Assembly (NCBI GenBank): GCA_949126835.1
Contig: OX421494.1
Coordinates: 4,657,201 to 4,721,200, forward strand
Length of the DNA: 64,000 bases
Origin: Anisus vortex
Taxonomy: Eukaryota; Mollusca; Gastropoda; Planorbidae
Reading direction: 5' to 3'
Positions within the stretch are counted from its first letter, which is position 1. Each line of letters opens with the position of its first letter. Made by a program: the position numbers and the translations under genes. The notes under the pieces were generated by a model. The model was not told the DNA's origin. It saw only the letters and a list, made by a program, of their open reading frames with translations, and did no database searches. Below, piece by piece: positions 43,103 through 54,759 of this stretch.

Positions 43103-44209
43103 ATGGACACCTCCCAAAGCGCGTCGAGATCCTGGAACAACGAAAGTCTGTATATTTATGCTAGTTCCGGAAGTTCAATTAATGGCGGGGAACTCTTGAG
43201 CGACTTTGCCAGGAAGTTGTTCATCGTGGTAAACCACGTGGTCATCAGCACGAGCATATGCCTATTTGGCATCGCGGGCAACTGCATCAACATGGCCGTC
43301 TTCTTCAGGCAGGGTCTCCGCAAGTCCGTCAACCTGAGCCTGTGCGCCATGTCTCTGTCTGACCTGATCGGGCTCGTCTTTCAGGTCTGGCACAATTTCT
43401 GCCTTGACCCTTACATCGACCTCGCGGGTTTTCCCGTTGCCTTCATTGAGATACAGTACTTGACTGCTGGGTGGCCGAACGTGGTGATGGTCCGCGTCAC
43501 CAGCTGGATAACCATGTACATCACGGCCGAGAGATGCCTTTCCGTTTTGACGCCTTTGAAGGTAAGACGCATCGTCACGTTCGAACGAACGGCGGCCATC
43601 CTGGTCCTCATCTTCCTCATCAACGTCGCGTCATTTCTCCCTCTCTACTCATCCGTCTACTTCAGCTGGAACCACTACCCGGGACTCAACGGGACCAAGC
43701 TCGGGATCTCATTCCGGGACAACAAGATGGCCGTCGAAGCGCTGATCAACAGTTTTCAGGTGTCCCTGGCCATCGCCGCTTTCGCCCTGGTCGTGGTTTT
43801 CACCGGCATCCTCGTAGTCACCCTGAAGCGGAAGTCAAAGTGGAGGCGCGGCGCCACGTGCGACAGTGATCAGCACAAGGCCCTGTCTAGCCGAGAGAAT
43901 AAGACGGTCGGCATGGTCGTCGCGGTGGCCGCGGTCCTCATCGTCTGCTACGTACCCGGGGTCACGTGCTCCATCACCACCATCGTCTTCCCGGACTTCG
44001 GCATCACCGGGAAGCAGGCCAACGTGTTCCACGCCGCCTGGTCGTTCTGTTTCGTCTTCCACTCCATCAACTCCAGCATCAACGCCATCTTGTACTACCG
44101 GATGAGCTCTAAATATAGATCAACGCTCAAGAAGATGTTCCCGATTTCTAAAAATAGAACCGAACAGAGAACTGAATCAGTCGTACGCACATCGAGAGAA
44201 TGTACATAA
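43103..44209 (+). CDS. candidate gastropod chemosensory GPCR (receptor 5)
   Basis: A 368-residue single-exon receptor on the plus strand, starting at the ATG at 43103. N-terminus 1-36 with NES at 13; TM1 40-66 (GNCIN at 59); TM2 77-98 (AMSLSDLIG); TM3 119-144 ending ERC; TM4 162-184; ECL2 with NGT at 196 and no cysteine; TM5 215-240; ICL3 KRKSKWRRG; TM6 267-293 with CYVPG; TM7 308-332 with NAILY; helix 8 RMSSKYR. The codon third positions are markedly G/C-rich, more than in the four minus-strand genes, and the gene stands out from its AT-rich surroundings. It is the only member in this orientation and the most diverged in TM1-TM2 nucleotides, so it is probably an older copy. It is nearest to receptor 1 in ECL2 and ICL3 (FRDN, WRRGA). 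Ligand unknown. Confidence 0.9.
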   Translation: MDTSQSASRSWNNESLYIYASSGSSINGGELLSDFARKLFIVVNHVVISTSICLFGIAGNCINMAVFFRQGLRKSVNLSLCAMSLSDLIGLVFQVWHNFCLDPYIDLAGFPVAFIEIQYLTAGWPNVVMVRVTSWITMYITAERCLSVLTPLKVRRIVTFERTAAILVLIFLINVASFLPLYSSVYFSWNHYPGLNGTKLGISFRDNKMAVEALINSFQVSLAIAAFALVVVFTGILVVTLKRKSKWRRGATCDSDQHKALSSRENKTVGMVVAVAAVLIVCYVPGVTCSITTIVFPDFGITGKQANVFHAAWSFCFVFHSINSSINAILYYRMSSKYRSTLKKMFPISKNRTEQRTESVVRTSRECT

Positions 44210-44239
44210 TGTAATACATTTTAAACAATTTAACATCAA

Positions 44240-44440
44240 ATATTGTTATTATATTATATATTACAGACGCTCCTTCTATAAAGAAGATTTTAGCGTCCTA
44301 CGCTCATCCCCGGTCCTAATCTAGTCTTGCATTTTTAATAATGTTTTAAATGGTGTCAAGTTACTGGTTTTCCTAGTTTGTTCAGGCAACCCATTTCATG
44401 CCCGAAAACCATTCGAAACAAAAGTAATTAGATGAACCTC
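44240..44440 (-). mobile_element. LINE family C, 3' end fragment
   Basis: The plus strand reads 'ttacagacgctccttctata' then 'gcgtcctacgctcatcc' and 'gttcaggcaaccc', the reverse complement of the family C 3' end. It begins only about 30 bp after the stop codon of receptor 5, so it may lie in that gene's 3' UTR. Confidence 0.7.
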
Positions 44441-44444
44441 TGTT

Positions 44445-45350
44445 TTACTGTTTTTTATTGTACAGTAATTACATGACAGAAATGTTATGAAAACCAATGT
44501 CAGATCAGTGTGAAATAATTTTTTAAAGAATCATAAGTACGTTGTTTATGAAACACAATTTCAGAATCATGTCAGACAAACAGACTAGTTTAACTCTTAA
44601 ATATCGAAAAAAAGATTTTAATTTCAGCTGATTTTAGAATCATATTTAATGGATACCTACATCTAGTGAACTTTATCATTTTATTCAGAATCAATACACT
44701 CTCATTAATTATTATCTTGCTTAGGTTTAATCTCAAATGTTCAATTTATTTATTTTTCACTGTAAATATGATTTGCCAGAAATTACATTATATTAAAGGT
44801 TTTTTTTTCTTTTTTCTAGTATGTGACACGAATTATATATTTTTGTCGCTTAGTCAGGGGAGGTTACTATGTAATATTCTTGGTACTAAATGTATTTTAT
44901 TTGTTGTCTCCCTTTGATTGTCTCTTTTCAAACAAATCGACAAGCAAGTGTAGCAAGGGGAGACAACTAAACAAACTATATTAGACTCTTGAACTGCAAT
45001 CAATTCTTAATGCTCAAGAATATACTTAAATGTTAGCTACCTTATTAACGTAAATCCGTCGGTTTAGAAAAATGAAAATATGATTGAGTATTAATTAAAG
45101 AATATTTAACGATAACTACAATAAAAGATCAGACTTATAGTTAACATGAAGTGATAATAACAATCAAGATTTGAAAAATTACAGAGGTGTGGAAAAAAAA
45201 CACAACCCTTGTAATCAATTGTCATGTACAGAATAGAGTATTATTATGTTTAATTGATAAAGTGATAATGTGTTTGTGAATAAGCTTACGACGCAAAAAT
45301 CTTAATTATACTAGGAACGTCTTTGTTATACAACTAGAGAAGAGAGAGAC
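44445..45350. other. AT-rich intergenic DNA
   Basis: No gene recognised. Confidence 0.35.
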
Positions 45351-45355
45351 CTAAT

Positions 45356-45548
45356 GAAGAGTCAGCAACCAATGGCACGCGTGCCACACTTGGCACGCAG
45401 AGCGATTATCAACCGCCCAAAAAGGTAATTCAAGTCTGTTCTAAAAGAAATTGATTAGTGGCGCATGTTTACATTTAGTCTGTTGGCACGCTGACTGAAA
45501 AAGAAAGCCAACTTTGGCACAGTATTGTCACAGGCTTGCCGACCCCTG
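45356..45548. mobile_element. hAT family 3 MITE
   Basis: 'gagtcagcaacc', 'cacgcgtgccacacttggca' and 'gcagagcgattatcaa' at the left and 'ttggcac...gcttgccgacccctg' at the right; about 190 bp, no coding content. The target duplication is not clear. Confidence 0.75.
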
Positions 45549-45565
45549 ACTTATCGTATCCTAAT

Positions 45566-45665
45566 GTATAGTGATTAAAATGATCTTGTTTATAGTGATT
45601 AAAATGATCTTGTTTGTAGTGATTAAAATTATCTTGTTTGTAGGGATTAAAATGATCTTGTGTAT
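45566..45665 (+). repeat. 22-bp tandem repeat, about 4-5 copies
   Basis: Units of 'tagtgattaaaatgatcttg' plus 'tt' with small changes. Confidence 0.85.
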
Positions 45666-45852
45666 AGTAAATTATTATAAGTTGGTAACATTTAACAAAC
45701 AACGCTTATTAGTTGATAAACAATTAAATTTGCACACACACACACAAAAATAGTAAAAACATAATACGAAATGAAGAGATGAATCGGGGGTCATATCTTG
45801 TATAGCACTAATGCGGGGGTAGTGGGCAGAGACTGTATTAAGAATATTCTAG

Positions 45853-46210
45853 TCACTTGTAGGATAAGATAAGATAAGATAAGATAAGATAAGATAAGAT
45901 TACTTTATTGATCCAAATAAATGGAAATTTGACTTGATTATCTAAATTCCGTCTTTCAGCATACCGGTAATTAAGACAATAATAATGAACCATTTGTACT
46001 CAAACACAATAGACATTCGCGCACACTATCATACCATTTATCATACAAGAAAAATGTAGGCCTATTATTTAGGAGTCAGTTATTGAGCCATTGTCTTTCC
46101 TGGCTGACTGATGATTCTTAGGAAAGAGTCTCACTGATAGTGGAACAAAAGAGTTCCTAAATCTCTCTGTTCTTGCCCTTATTGATCAAATTCATCATTA
46201 CTTTTATAAA
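45853..46210 (-). mobile_element. LINE 3' end with (GATAA)n tail
   Basis: On the minus strand: RARTERFRNSFVPLSVRLFP and a stop, a 3' UTR, 'tttccatttatttggatcaa', then (TTATC)n. The same 3' UTR end occurs at 52568-52735. Confidence 0.75.
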
Positions 46211-46327
46211 GTAAAATTGTATCTATTAGTGACTGTTTTAAATCAGATTAATGCAATATTTCTCACTTTTAAATTATCACTTTGTGACCAAGATTGCACC
46301 CGGGAAATTTTGTCAATAAATATTCCC

Positions 46328-46575
46328 GTCTAGCACGATGGCCGAGTGGTAGCGCGTTCGACTGGCGTACCGACGGTCCCGGGTTGGTATCCTGTTGATG
46401 TTTTCCCGAGTCTACCCAGCTCTGATGGGTACCTGACCTTAGTGGGAGTATAATAAAGGCGGTTGTGCACTGTGCTGGCCCCCACAGTCTCCTAGTATGT
46501 CGTGGCCACAGGAACTGGTGAACGCTGCTTCGCCGGCCCTGTGATCAATTTGGTCCGACGGGTACTTACTTTACT
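46328..46575 (+). mobile_element. SINE-A, full-length copy
   Basis: A-box 'tggccgagtgg', B-box 'gggttggtatcc' (degraded), body 'gagtctacccagctctgatg', 'tcgtggccacaggaactggt', 3' end 'gacgggtacttactttac'. The cleanest plus-strand copy. Confidence 0.88.
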
Positions 46576-46579
46576 ATGG

Positions 46580-49515
46580 CCGTCTAAATGACGGTAATTA
46601 AGAAAGAAATAATTCGTTTTAATCCCAATAAATATATTTTTTTATTAATATTTGTATTGTCTCTCCGTGTGTATTTGTATTACTAATAAGTTTATATTAT
46701 AATGTTGTTTACTTCTGATCATCTTTTATCTTGCTGGTGTTAATAATATAAACAAATGATTTACTTAGGTAATATCCATTTATTACGCATGCAACAAAGA
46801 AAATGGTTACGGGGGAGGGGGGGGGCGGAGGAGAGAGTGTTGGAATTTATTAGATCTGGGTGTTGTCTCTTGACAGAATGTGTACGTGTTTATAGATATA
46901 AAGTTATAAAATGTTTATACGTATAAAGTTAGATAAAGTTTATATATATATAAAGTTAGGCTAGGCAGTGGAATACAACAAATGGTTCATAATTAAACGT
47001 AAAAACAAAGGCATGCAGGTTTATTAGCACTTCGTTTGAAACTGCATTCAACAAATTTAAGACTAATGTGAAAGTGTTGGTTATAAGTACAAAGAAAATC
47101 CTAAATATTTTTTATTATAGCTGGGAGTAATATTTCTCAGTTTCAGATAGAACGTTCATCCCCATTATCTGTACTTAAAACAAAACTATGTCTAACTGTT
47201 TTTGGAGTTTCTTTTTCTTGTAATTAATCTATGTTTGTTCCTTCGAATAAATTGTTCTATTGTATCATTTCTTTTAACGCAATACAAGAAAATACAATTT
47301 GACTCTTGTATTGTATTTCTTAAAATTCAAAGTACGATTATACAACAAAAGATTATACCACAAAAAAATACCAATAGTAAAACAAATGACTAATGACTTT
47401 GTCTAACGATACGTTTGTCATAGTGGTTTGACGGGGTGAGGGGGATATAAATGCGTACTTGCACATTGGGAGCGGGGGGGGGGTCCAAAAAAAAGTACGC
47501 GATTCATAAAAATAGGACCTTTTGTGTACGTAGCATATGAATGGCTCCTTATAAGTAGTTTATTTCATCAGTTAACAAATAGAAACATAATGTAGTAGAA
47601 AATTACAGTTGCACACGATTTTTAAGTGGAAATTTCGGACTTAGTCTGAGTTTTCAAGCTATTAATATATTCTTTTAGCACGATAAAATTGTTATATAGA
47701 TATATATCTGATTTCGTTTCGCAGATAAATTTTTACTTTCAGTCTACTATATTTTTTGTTTAAAACTAGATCTAAATATCTGAAGACAATTAAAAAAAAA
47801 TTGTCAGACTCTATGGCGTCATCGGTCTGTGTGTATTCAACTTGACACATTTTTTTCTGAACAGAGCGGAAGTGACGTTTGTTCAAAAGGTATGGCTAGT
47901 AATAACACCAAAAAAAAAAGTCACAGGAAAAGAAAAAAAGAATCAAAAACAGGGAAAAGAAGGAAAGAGAGAAAAGATTACAAGGCCCACAAGACAATTG
48001 AAGTATTACGCCGTTGGCTGTTGGCCCCGAAAACCTAAAAATAGTCACCCCCCTACCATTTTTTTGTTTTTCCTTCAGTAGTGACAGATGGCACGTGCGA
48101 GGATGACCTGGTCTTGATACGTGTGGGCGGAGGGGGAGAGAGAGGTCAGGGAGATGAAAAAGAATCGGAGAAGGGGGGGGGAGATAAAATGGAGGGGAGA
48201 GGGGGGGGGATAATGTGGGTCGGGAGTGGGGGTAGGGGGGTGGGGGAGAGTGATCCTCGGAAGAATGATAATGGGCACATTTCGTGACCAGTTTTTTTTC
48301 TTCTTCTTCTTCTTCTCTCCCCCTTCCCCCCCCCCCCACACTTCTTTTTCAAAGTGGGCACTGTGGTCTTTCATCCACGTACTGGCGCTGTGGGCTGATA
48401 AAGGCCCTCCCCAAGGGGGTGGGGGATAATAGGCGGGTAAAGGGATTTGTAGCTAGTGTTGGATTGTTAAGTATGATTGAAATAGAACCATTCATTTTTT
48501 TTTTTGCCACGCGCTGGGTGTATACGTTAATGTGCGCGTGCACGCATGCGCATTATAAGAAATGGAGGATCTTGAAGGAGGCAGCTAGAGGGACAAGAGC
48601 AATTGGAATGACCTTGGACATCTTGACCCCTCAATAACTACAAATCTTACTTCTTCCACCTATACAAATCTACGCCCCTTCAACTATATATACGACTTCC
48701 TCGAGTGCGAAAACGACGGGACAATAGCAGACGACAAATGTGCTGAAAGGTAGAAGTAGCAAATGAGCTTTTTTTCTCTTTCCGCCGGAAACGGAAGAAA
48801 ATCAGACATCTGGGATATGCGCAAAACTATTGTAGGAAGCAAGGACTTGTGGGTCTCCAGCGAAAACTTACACACAAAAACCATGGAAGATTTATTTTTC
48901 TCTGAGCTTTAAGATTTCGAGAACTAGAACAATTCATCTCCATTTTTTCCAAACATACTTATCTATCAAAAGTTCTATGGAACAAATGTCGCGTGCGTGC
49001 GGATTTCTTTGATTCTTAACTTCCAAAGAACACGTCTTTAATATCATGGGCGAATCATAATGATGTGGTGGGGGGGACGAGGTGGTAGTGCGTTGGTTGA
49101 AGGGTGTTGTTGTCTTTTTAATGTGGTAGGATTTATTTGGACTACAGGTGCACTTTATTTTCTATTTAAAACACAAAAACACGAATAAACATGCCGATAC
49201 CTAACCAATAGAAAACTTGAAAAACAATCTCAGGACATTTTTGTCCTAAATAGAAATGACTAAAACAAACGCTATGCCGTAACCAATGGCGTTTTTTTTC
49301 CCATATACAGATTAGCTTAATTATCAATGGCGTAACAAGGGAGAAGCAATTGTGTGTCTTTGGAGAGAGGGGAGTGCACGTGCCCCCCCCCCCCGGCCTC
49401 CTTATCTATTCCACGAGACACAGTTTTTTTTTCTTTGTCAAATCCAAAAAATCTTTTTTATGTTGCGAAAGGGGGAGGGGCGCTAAAAAGGGGGGGGGGG
49501 GGCGGCTAAACGGGG
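46580..49515. other. intergenic with G-rich and C-rich low-complexity DNA
   Basis: No gene recognised. Purine-rich DNA lies at 47910-47990 and 48130-48265, followed at 48286-48340 by a (TTC)n and C-rich pyrimidine tract, so the two can pair as a large imperfect hairpin. The G runs at 46808-46830 and 47472-47480 are isolated. Confidence 0.4.
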
Positions 49516-49519
49516 AGGT

Positions 49520-49735
49520 TCTTATCTTATCTAATGCATTACCGACGCTCCTTCTATAAAGAAGATTATTGCATCCTACTCACATCCGTAGTATGAGTCT
49601 AGTCTTGCATTTTTATTAGTGTTTTTAATGATGTTGAGTTACTGGTTTGTTCAGGAAATCCATTCAATGCCCAGATGCCACTTGGGACAAAAGAGTACTT
49701 CTGTGCATTTGTTCTCGCATATTATGAACATTTCA
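49520..49735 (-). mobile_element. LINE family C, 3' end fragment
   Basis: On the minus strand 'gcgagaacaaatgcacagaa', 'gtactcttttgtcccaagtg', then 'gaaggagcgtcggtaatgca' and TTATC repeats reversed as 'cttatcttatc' at 49522. Confidence 0.75.
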
Positions 49736-49834
49736 TACACATTCAAATAATGGTAAAGAAAAAATAGTGAAAAAATGAAAGTTCTCCACGGCGGAAGTAA
49801 AGTGTGTCAGTGACTGATATTTGTTTATATTATT

Positions 49835-49935
49835 ACGTCCACTAGGTCCGAAACTCCTGCAGGGCGGCAGGGATTGGTCGTTAGCAGGGCTGATTTGTTG
49901 ACAGTCCGGTGAACTAACAGCAAGCCAATCCATGC
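49835..49935 (-). mobile_element. SINE-B, partial
   Basis: On the minus strand 'gttagttcaccggactgtca', a damaged B-box region, 'ccgccctgcaggagtttcgg' and 'gtggacgtaataat'. Confidence 0.75.
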
Positions 49936-50026
49936 CTATTTACACCAGGACCTTATAGGCTGGTGTATGTATTGAATACATTAAAAATTCAAGAAAATAG
50001 ATGCCGAGTAAAATCTAATATAATAT

Positions 50027-50239
50027 CAGGGGTCGACAACATACGACACGCGTGCCTTACTTGGCACGCAGAGCAATTTTCAATGGCACGCGGAAGACCC
50101 AAACAAATGGCATATTGAATCTTTTCTATAAGAAATTTATTGCTAGAGCAGGATAAATATTAGGCGTTGCGTTTGGCATGCCGAGGGAGTAAGAAATTCT
50201 ACCTTGGCACACAATCATCAAAAGGTTACCGATTACTCT
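50027..50239. mobile_element. hAT family 3 MITE, first of a pair
   Basis: 'caggggtcgacaacatacga', 'cacgcgtgcc...ttggcacgcagagc', and at the right 'ccttggcacacaatcatcaa' and 'ggttaccgattactc'. Possible duplication 'tataatat' / 'tatgattt' (6 of 8). Confidence 0.75.
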
Positions 50240-50250
50240 ATGATTTGGAG

Positions 50251-50428
50251 CAGGGATCGGTAACCGTTTGATAATTGTGTGCCAAAGAAGGATTTCTAAC
50301 TCGTTCAACGTGCCAACAGCCAAAGCATCATCCTGCTCTTTTCTTGTAGTAGCGACTTGATTGTCTTATTTAGGGATCATCCGCGTGCCTTTGAAAATCA
50401 CTCTGCGTGCCGTAGGTTGCCGACCCTG
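50251..50428. mobile_element. hAT family 3 MITE, second of a pair, inverted
   Basis: 'cagggatcggtaaccgtttg' at the left, 'ctgcgtgccgtaggttgccg' and 'accctg' at the right. Flanks 'atttggag' (50243-50250) and 'atttggat' (50429-50436) match at 7 of 8. It lies in opposite orientation to its neighbour. Confidence 0.85.
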
Positions 50429-50436
50429 ATTTGGAT

Positions 50437-51928
50437 GATGTAGTACGTTTACTATTTTTACTGCTGTGTGTGTAAGTGCTTGTATGGATGCCGTTAGGTG
50501 GACGGCGACGCTTTGATAGCAGAAGGCTAAAACAAAAATGTGTCTTACGGCGCTACGACGTGAGTCAACACCCAATTTACACTGACGTGTGTGTCTTAAA
50601 GAAAAACTATTACGTAGTACTGTTAAAGTAAATCGTCGCAAAGCAAAACAATTACGAGGTATTATTTTTTTTAAAAAAAAAGCTTCGTTCCCTATAGTTA
50701 ATAGCATTACTCTTACAAGGAAACTGTTTCGTCGTACAGCGAAACTAAAGTGTCCTAATTAATAGACACGGGGAAATTTTTTTACTGAACAAGACAAACG
50801 GACAAACAATCACAGAATAACAACAACAAAAATACGTGTATTCCATTTCCGTTCCGTCTCCAGCCAAAGGCGACGCCCCTCAGGGGACCTGATCAGGGGC
50901 GGGGTCTCGGGTTGAGAAAAAAAAGAGCTACGGCTGACTAGATTCCAGATCTTTGAGTTATGGGGGCCACTTTGTTCCTGGTTTTTACTTTTACCGGCCA
51001 GATGGGTCAAAACGTGATAGGGCCACCTTAAAACAAATGGGAGAGAGCTATAAATTCTCGTTTTTCTCTCCCCCTTCAAATCCGTTTTTTAACCTCCGCC
51101 CCCCCCCCCTACCCCTCCCCGACCATAATTCTAGTCAGCCCTTTCAGCTTTTGGTCTCGGGGTAATCATGGTAGGATTAGCGTGGTAGTGACGTCACGGA
51201 AGAAATGCGACGCCCCCTCCCCCACACCTTTATCACAGGCGGGCCACTTTGCCGTGGGTGATTCGACTATCCGCCCAAGGCACGTGATCCCTGTTGCCCC
51301 CCCCCCCCCCCCACACACACACACGTGTGTACACCAGTACACTCAACAACACACACACACAACACTTCCTTCCAAACACAAGCAGACTTCAATAAGAGTG
51401 TTCGCCGCGTGAGAATGGAAAGAGATTTAGGGGCGCGAGGGGGCAACACCTTCGCCACATTGCTTAGGGTAAACATTATTGTCATAGGTGCGCGCGCCCC
51501 TTAGACGCACACGAGTAAATTTACTGCGTCGTAAAGCCGAATCAAAAGATAAACGAAAGTTGCGCAGGCATTTTCAACAGTTGCCAACCTAACCGATTTT
51601 TTAAACAGTTGCCAACATTGAGATTTCCAAACAGTGTAATGTGTTAATTGACGCCATGTTTTATCTTAAATCAAATCAGTAAATCAATAAGAATAGATAA
51701 TGTCACATGCTAACACTTGTGTATACTTTTGTAAACAAGTAAAATTAGAACGTTACCTTATCGCTGGCTCTCTCTCTCTCTTTCTCTCTCTCACATACAC
51801 AATCTGCTACTCTGTCCTCAATGTCTTTCTCTCCCATACTTAACATCTTTTTCTCTCTTTCTCCCTCTCATAATATTTTCTCTATTTTTTTCCACTTTCT
51901 CTATCAGCATTTTTCTTTTTTTTTAACC

Positions 51929-52004
<76 letters not shown>

Positions 52005-52560
52005 TTCTTTCCAAGTATCTTTCTTTCACTTTCTCTTTTTCCCCACTCTCTCTCTTCTCTCTTTCTCTCCCACTTTTCTCTTTCTTTCACTCTCTTTCTC
52101 TCACCTCTCCTGCTGACCTTCATTACATTAACTCACTCTCCTTCTTCCTCTTTATTTTATTTTTCCCTCCATCATGATCTCGGCCAAGTCCGGTGCGTAC
52201 AACGTTCGTAGAGGCGCCACGGGGTGTCCCAATTCCCCCCCACCCCGCCACCTGGCGCCGGAATCCGGGCAGACCAGAACTCTCCCTTACTGTCCACCTG
52301 CCCACATCCGCCCCGCCCCCGGTTCACTGTTACCCCTATCACTTTTCTTGTTACTATTTCAATGTTAACGTCTAACCTCCCCCTTACCCCGCCCGCCCCA
52401 CCCTCTCACTATGTCCATAGACCCCCCCCCCTCCTACCACCAATAATGTTTGAAAATAAAACGTAGGAATCAGCTTATTCAACGAAGTTGTAATTAGATA
52501 TAATCTTTTTTTTAAATAGATTTTAGTTCATTATATTATCGTGCCAATTCATCTAAATAT
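50437..52560. other. intergenic with simple-sequence DNA
   Basis: No gene recognised. C runs and CA repeats at 51298-51360, a CT microsatellite at 51770-52110 and C-rich DNA at 52230-52440 dominate the right half. Confidence 0.4.
51770..52110 (+). repeat. CT-rich microsatellite
   Basis: Pure (CT)n at about 51930-52001 inside a longer C/T-rich tract. Confidence 0.95.
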
Positions 52561-52567
52561 AATTTGT

Positions 52568-52735
52568 TATGAGTTATGATCAAGATAAGATAAGATAAGA
52601 TAAGATAAGATTTCTTTATTGATCCAAACAAATGGAAATTTGTCTTGATTGCAGATGTTTTTTCCTTCAGCATATTTTAAACAAAATAAAATAATTATTT
52701 GTAATTTATTTACAAGCACAGAAATATACTTATAA
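52568..52735 (-). mobile_element. LINE 3' end with (GATAA)n tail
   Basis: 'aagataagataagataagat' then 'ttattgatccaaacaaatgg' and 'aaatttgtcttgattgcaga'; homologous to 45856-45960. The sequence to its right (52740-53270) has an open minus-strand frame I could not place in any family. Confidence 0.7.
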
Positions 52736-53359
52736 AAAAAGTTCATTAGTAGTCAGCTATTGTTGAATGAAATCCTGACGATAGGCCTATATTTCTTGTT
52801 GCGTATGGTAGATAGTTTGGCCGGAGGCTGACGCTCAATAATTCTTCGTGTGGTGTGCATATTCTTCTTTTGTTGTAATGTAGTTGGTATTGCGATATTG
52901 TTTGTTTAAATAGCCAGCCATCCAACTTTACTTGCCACTGTTGACGGGTCTGTCTGAGCAAAGCAGATAAAATGTCCACAGACGTATTCCTCTACGGCCA
53001 CTTTTAATTCGCCCTGATAGTGTAAAGACATGTTTATTTGTTGTCATTTTTATCCAAAATGGCTGTTCGTTCAATAGTATGGACACTAATGGTGTAAAAT
53101 AGTTTCGTGTAAGGCGGTTCTTCACATACAAATTATAGTAACAATAGTTTCCGTTATACAAACTACTAACATACTTTAAGAATATGAAAATAAAAAAATT
53201 CTGGCTTGATAAGATGGTAGCAGTGCAGCGCCCCGGAAGTGCCACTGATCTATAATCTATATCTATCAATGTTTATGAAAATATAACTTTATAGATAAGT
53301 GAAAGTCACGTGAAAGCCTATCAATTTTCGCTGTAAATATATTTGTGTAGGGTTATTGT

Positions 53360-53450
53360 ATTAATTAATTAATTAATTGGTCATTTATATAGTAGCGCCT
53401 CACTCCATGCTAATGCAAGCATGCTCAGCTCGCTCATAAAAACGAAACGA
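53360..53450 (-). repeat. L2-type LINE/SINE tail
   Basis: (TTAA)n then 'ggtcatttatatagtagcgc' and 'agcatgctcagctcgct', the reverse of the L2-type tail. Confidence 0.65.
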
Positions 53451-53504
53451 CAATAACACTCTAAAATAGTTTTTTTTTTTTAAAGAGAGATTTAGTGTGG
53501 GATT

Positions 53505-53582
53505 TTAGAATGGGATTTTAGAATGGGATTTTAGAATGGGATTTTAGAATGGGATTTTAGAATGGGATTTTAGAATGGGATT
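53505..53582 (+). repeat. 13-bp tandem repeat, six copies
   Basis: Unit 'tttagaatgggat' repeated with almost no change. Confidence 0.95.
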
Positions 53583-53584
53583 TG

Positions 53585-54758
53585 CATATACGATTTTGAT
53601 AAGGGATTTAGAAACTTTAAAATGAAGGTTCAGTTTAACAGGTTTTGGGTAATTAATTATTATGCTTAGTATGAGTAATGATATGCGCATAGAATGGGTT
53701 CATATTATATTTTGTATGAAGTTTAAGCATGTGGTTTTAGCACGTGTATTTTGAATACTGAAAGCTGGATAAATGACATCTCATATATCTTTAAAGAATT
53801 TAAGTCTACGCTCTTTTTATTAAGATCTCAATTAGCCAACAATTTACTGGCGGGATATGGAAATTTAGCACCGAACTAGGTCACTTGTTAACCGTTTTCA
53901 CGTTGACGTCCATGTCGGATTAGAATTAAAGCATCGTTGTTGATGGCGCCAGGCAGTCCTGAGGATGAGTAGCATGGGGGAGCTGAAGGTGAAGCCTGGG
54001 AGACCAGGGTAACGTACAGACTGAAAAAAAAAGCGAAAAAAACAAACAACTAAAGGCATGTTTTTCTACAAGCACATTTCTTTCACCTTAACGTGTTATG
54101 TTGTTTTCTTTTTTAAAAGCCAGCTTGTGCCAGGTCAATGTGACTGACAAGAGACAACGTAAGACTCTGACACTTGGCACAACATGGCACGCGCATTACT
54201 GACCAGGCGGGAGGAGGTGGGCAAACAGTGGAAGAGTTCTTGGAGATGGGGCGCCACAGGGCTTGACAAATCTAGTCGCGTGTAGCTTATTATAGTACGG
54301 AATTACTCCATTGTGGGAGACGGGCGACAAGACATGTTGCTGTCCTTCCTTGCCGCCCCCCTCCCCGTCTTTCCGCCCCCCCCCTGCTGCTTGACCACAC
54401 AAAACTCATCCTCGCTTGCGGGGGCACAAGAAAAGCGGCTTACGATTTGGGGGAGTAGGGTGAAGGGGGGGGGGGGGGAGGGCGGTGAGCGCCCCCGTTG
54501 ATCGTGACACCAGAAGTCATGTAAGTTTACGGACATGTACGTCACGTGACGTGCCCTCTTCCCAACAAAATCACATGCTTTGTGTAGGTCAGTGTGCGTT
54601 GTTGTTGTTTTTTTCTCGTTTTAATGACACTGCAATTATACTGTCATACTGTCATGCCAACTGGGTTAAGACGTCATGTCCAACGCTACAGGTGACCGGT
54701 GAGTGGCACGCAGGTCAAAGTCAATTATTTCCTTCCTCGTGTCCGAAAATTGTTGTGA
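53585..54758. other. intergenic; C-rich and G-rich runs
   Basis: No gene. C runs at about 54354-54382 and a G run at 54466-54480. Confidence 0.35.
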
Positions 54759-54759
54759 A

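Noticed and set aside
46328..46575. tRNA gene (A-box and B-box present)
   Set aside because: The same head plus a long shared body occurs more than ten times with decay, and the acceptor arms do not pair; these are tRNA-derived SINEs.
51821..52177. Serine/leucine-rich protein
   Set aside because: Translation of a CT microsatellite.
52746..53269. Coding region to the right of the LINE end at 52568
   Set aside because: Some phrases recall LINE endonuclease linkers, but not enough to name a family.
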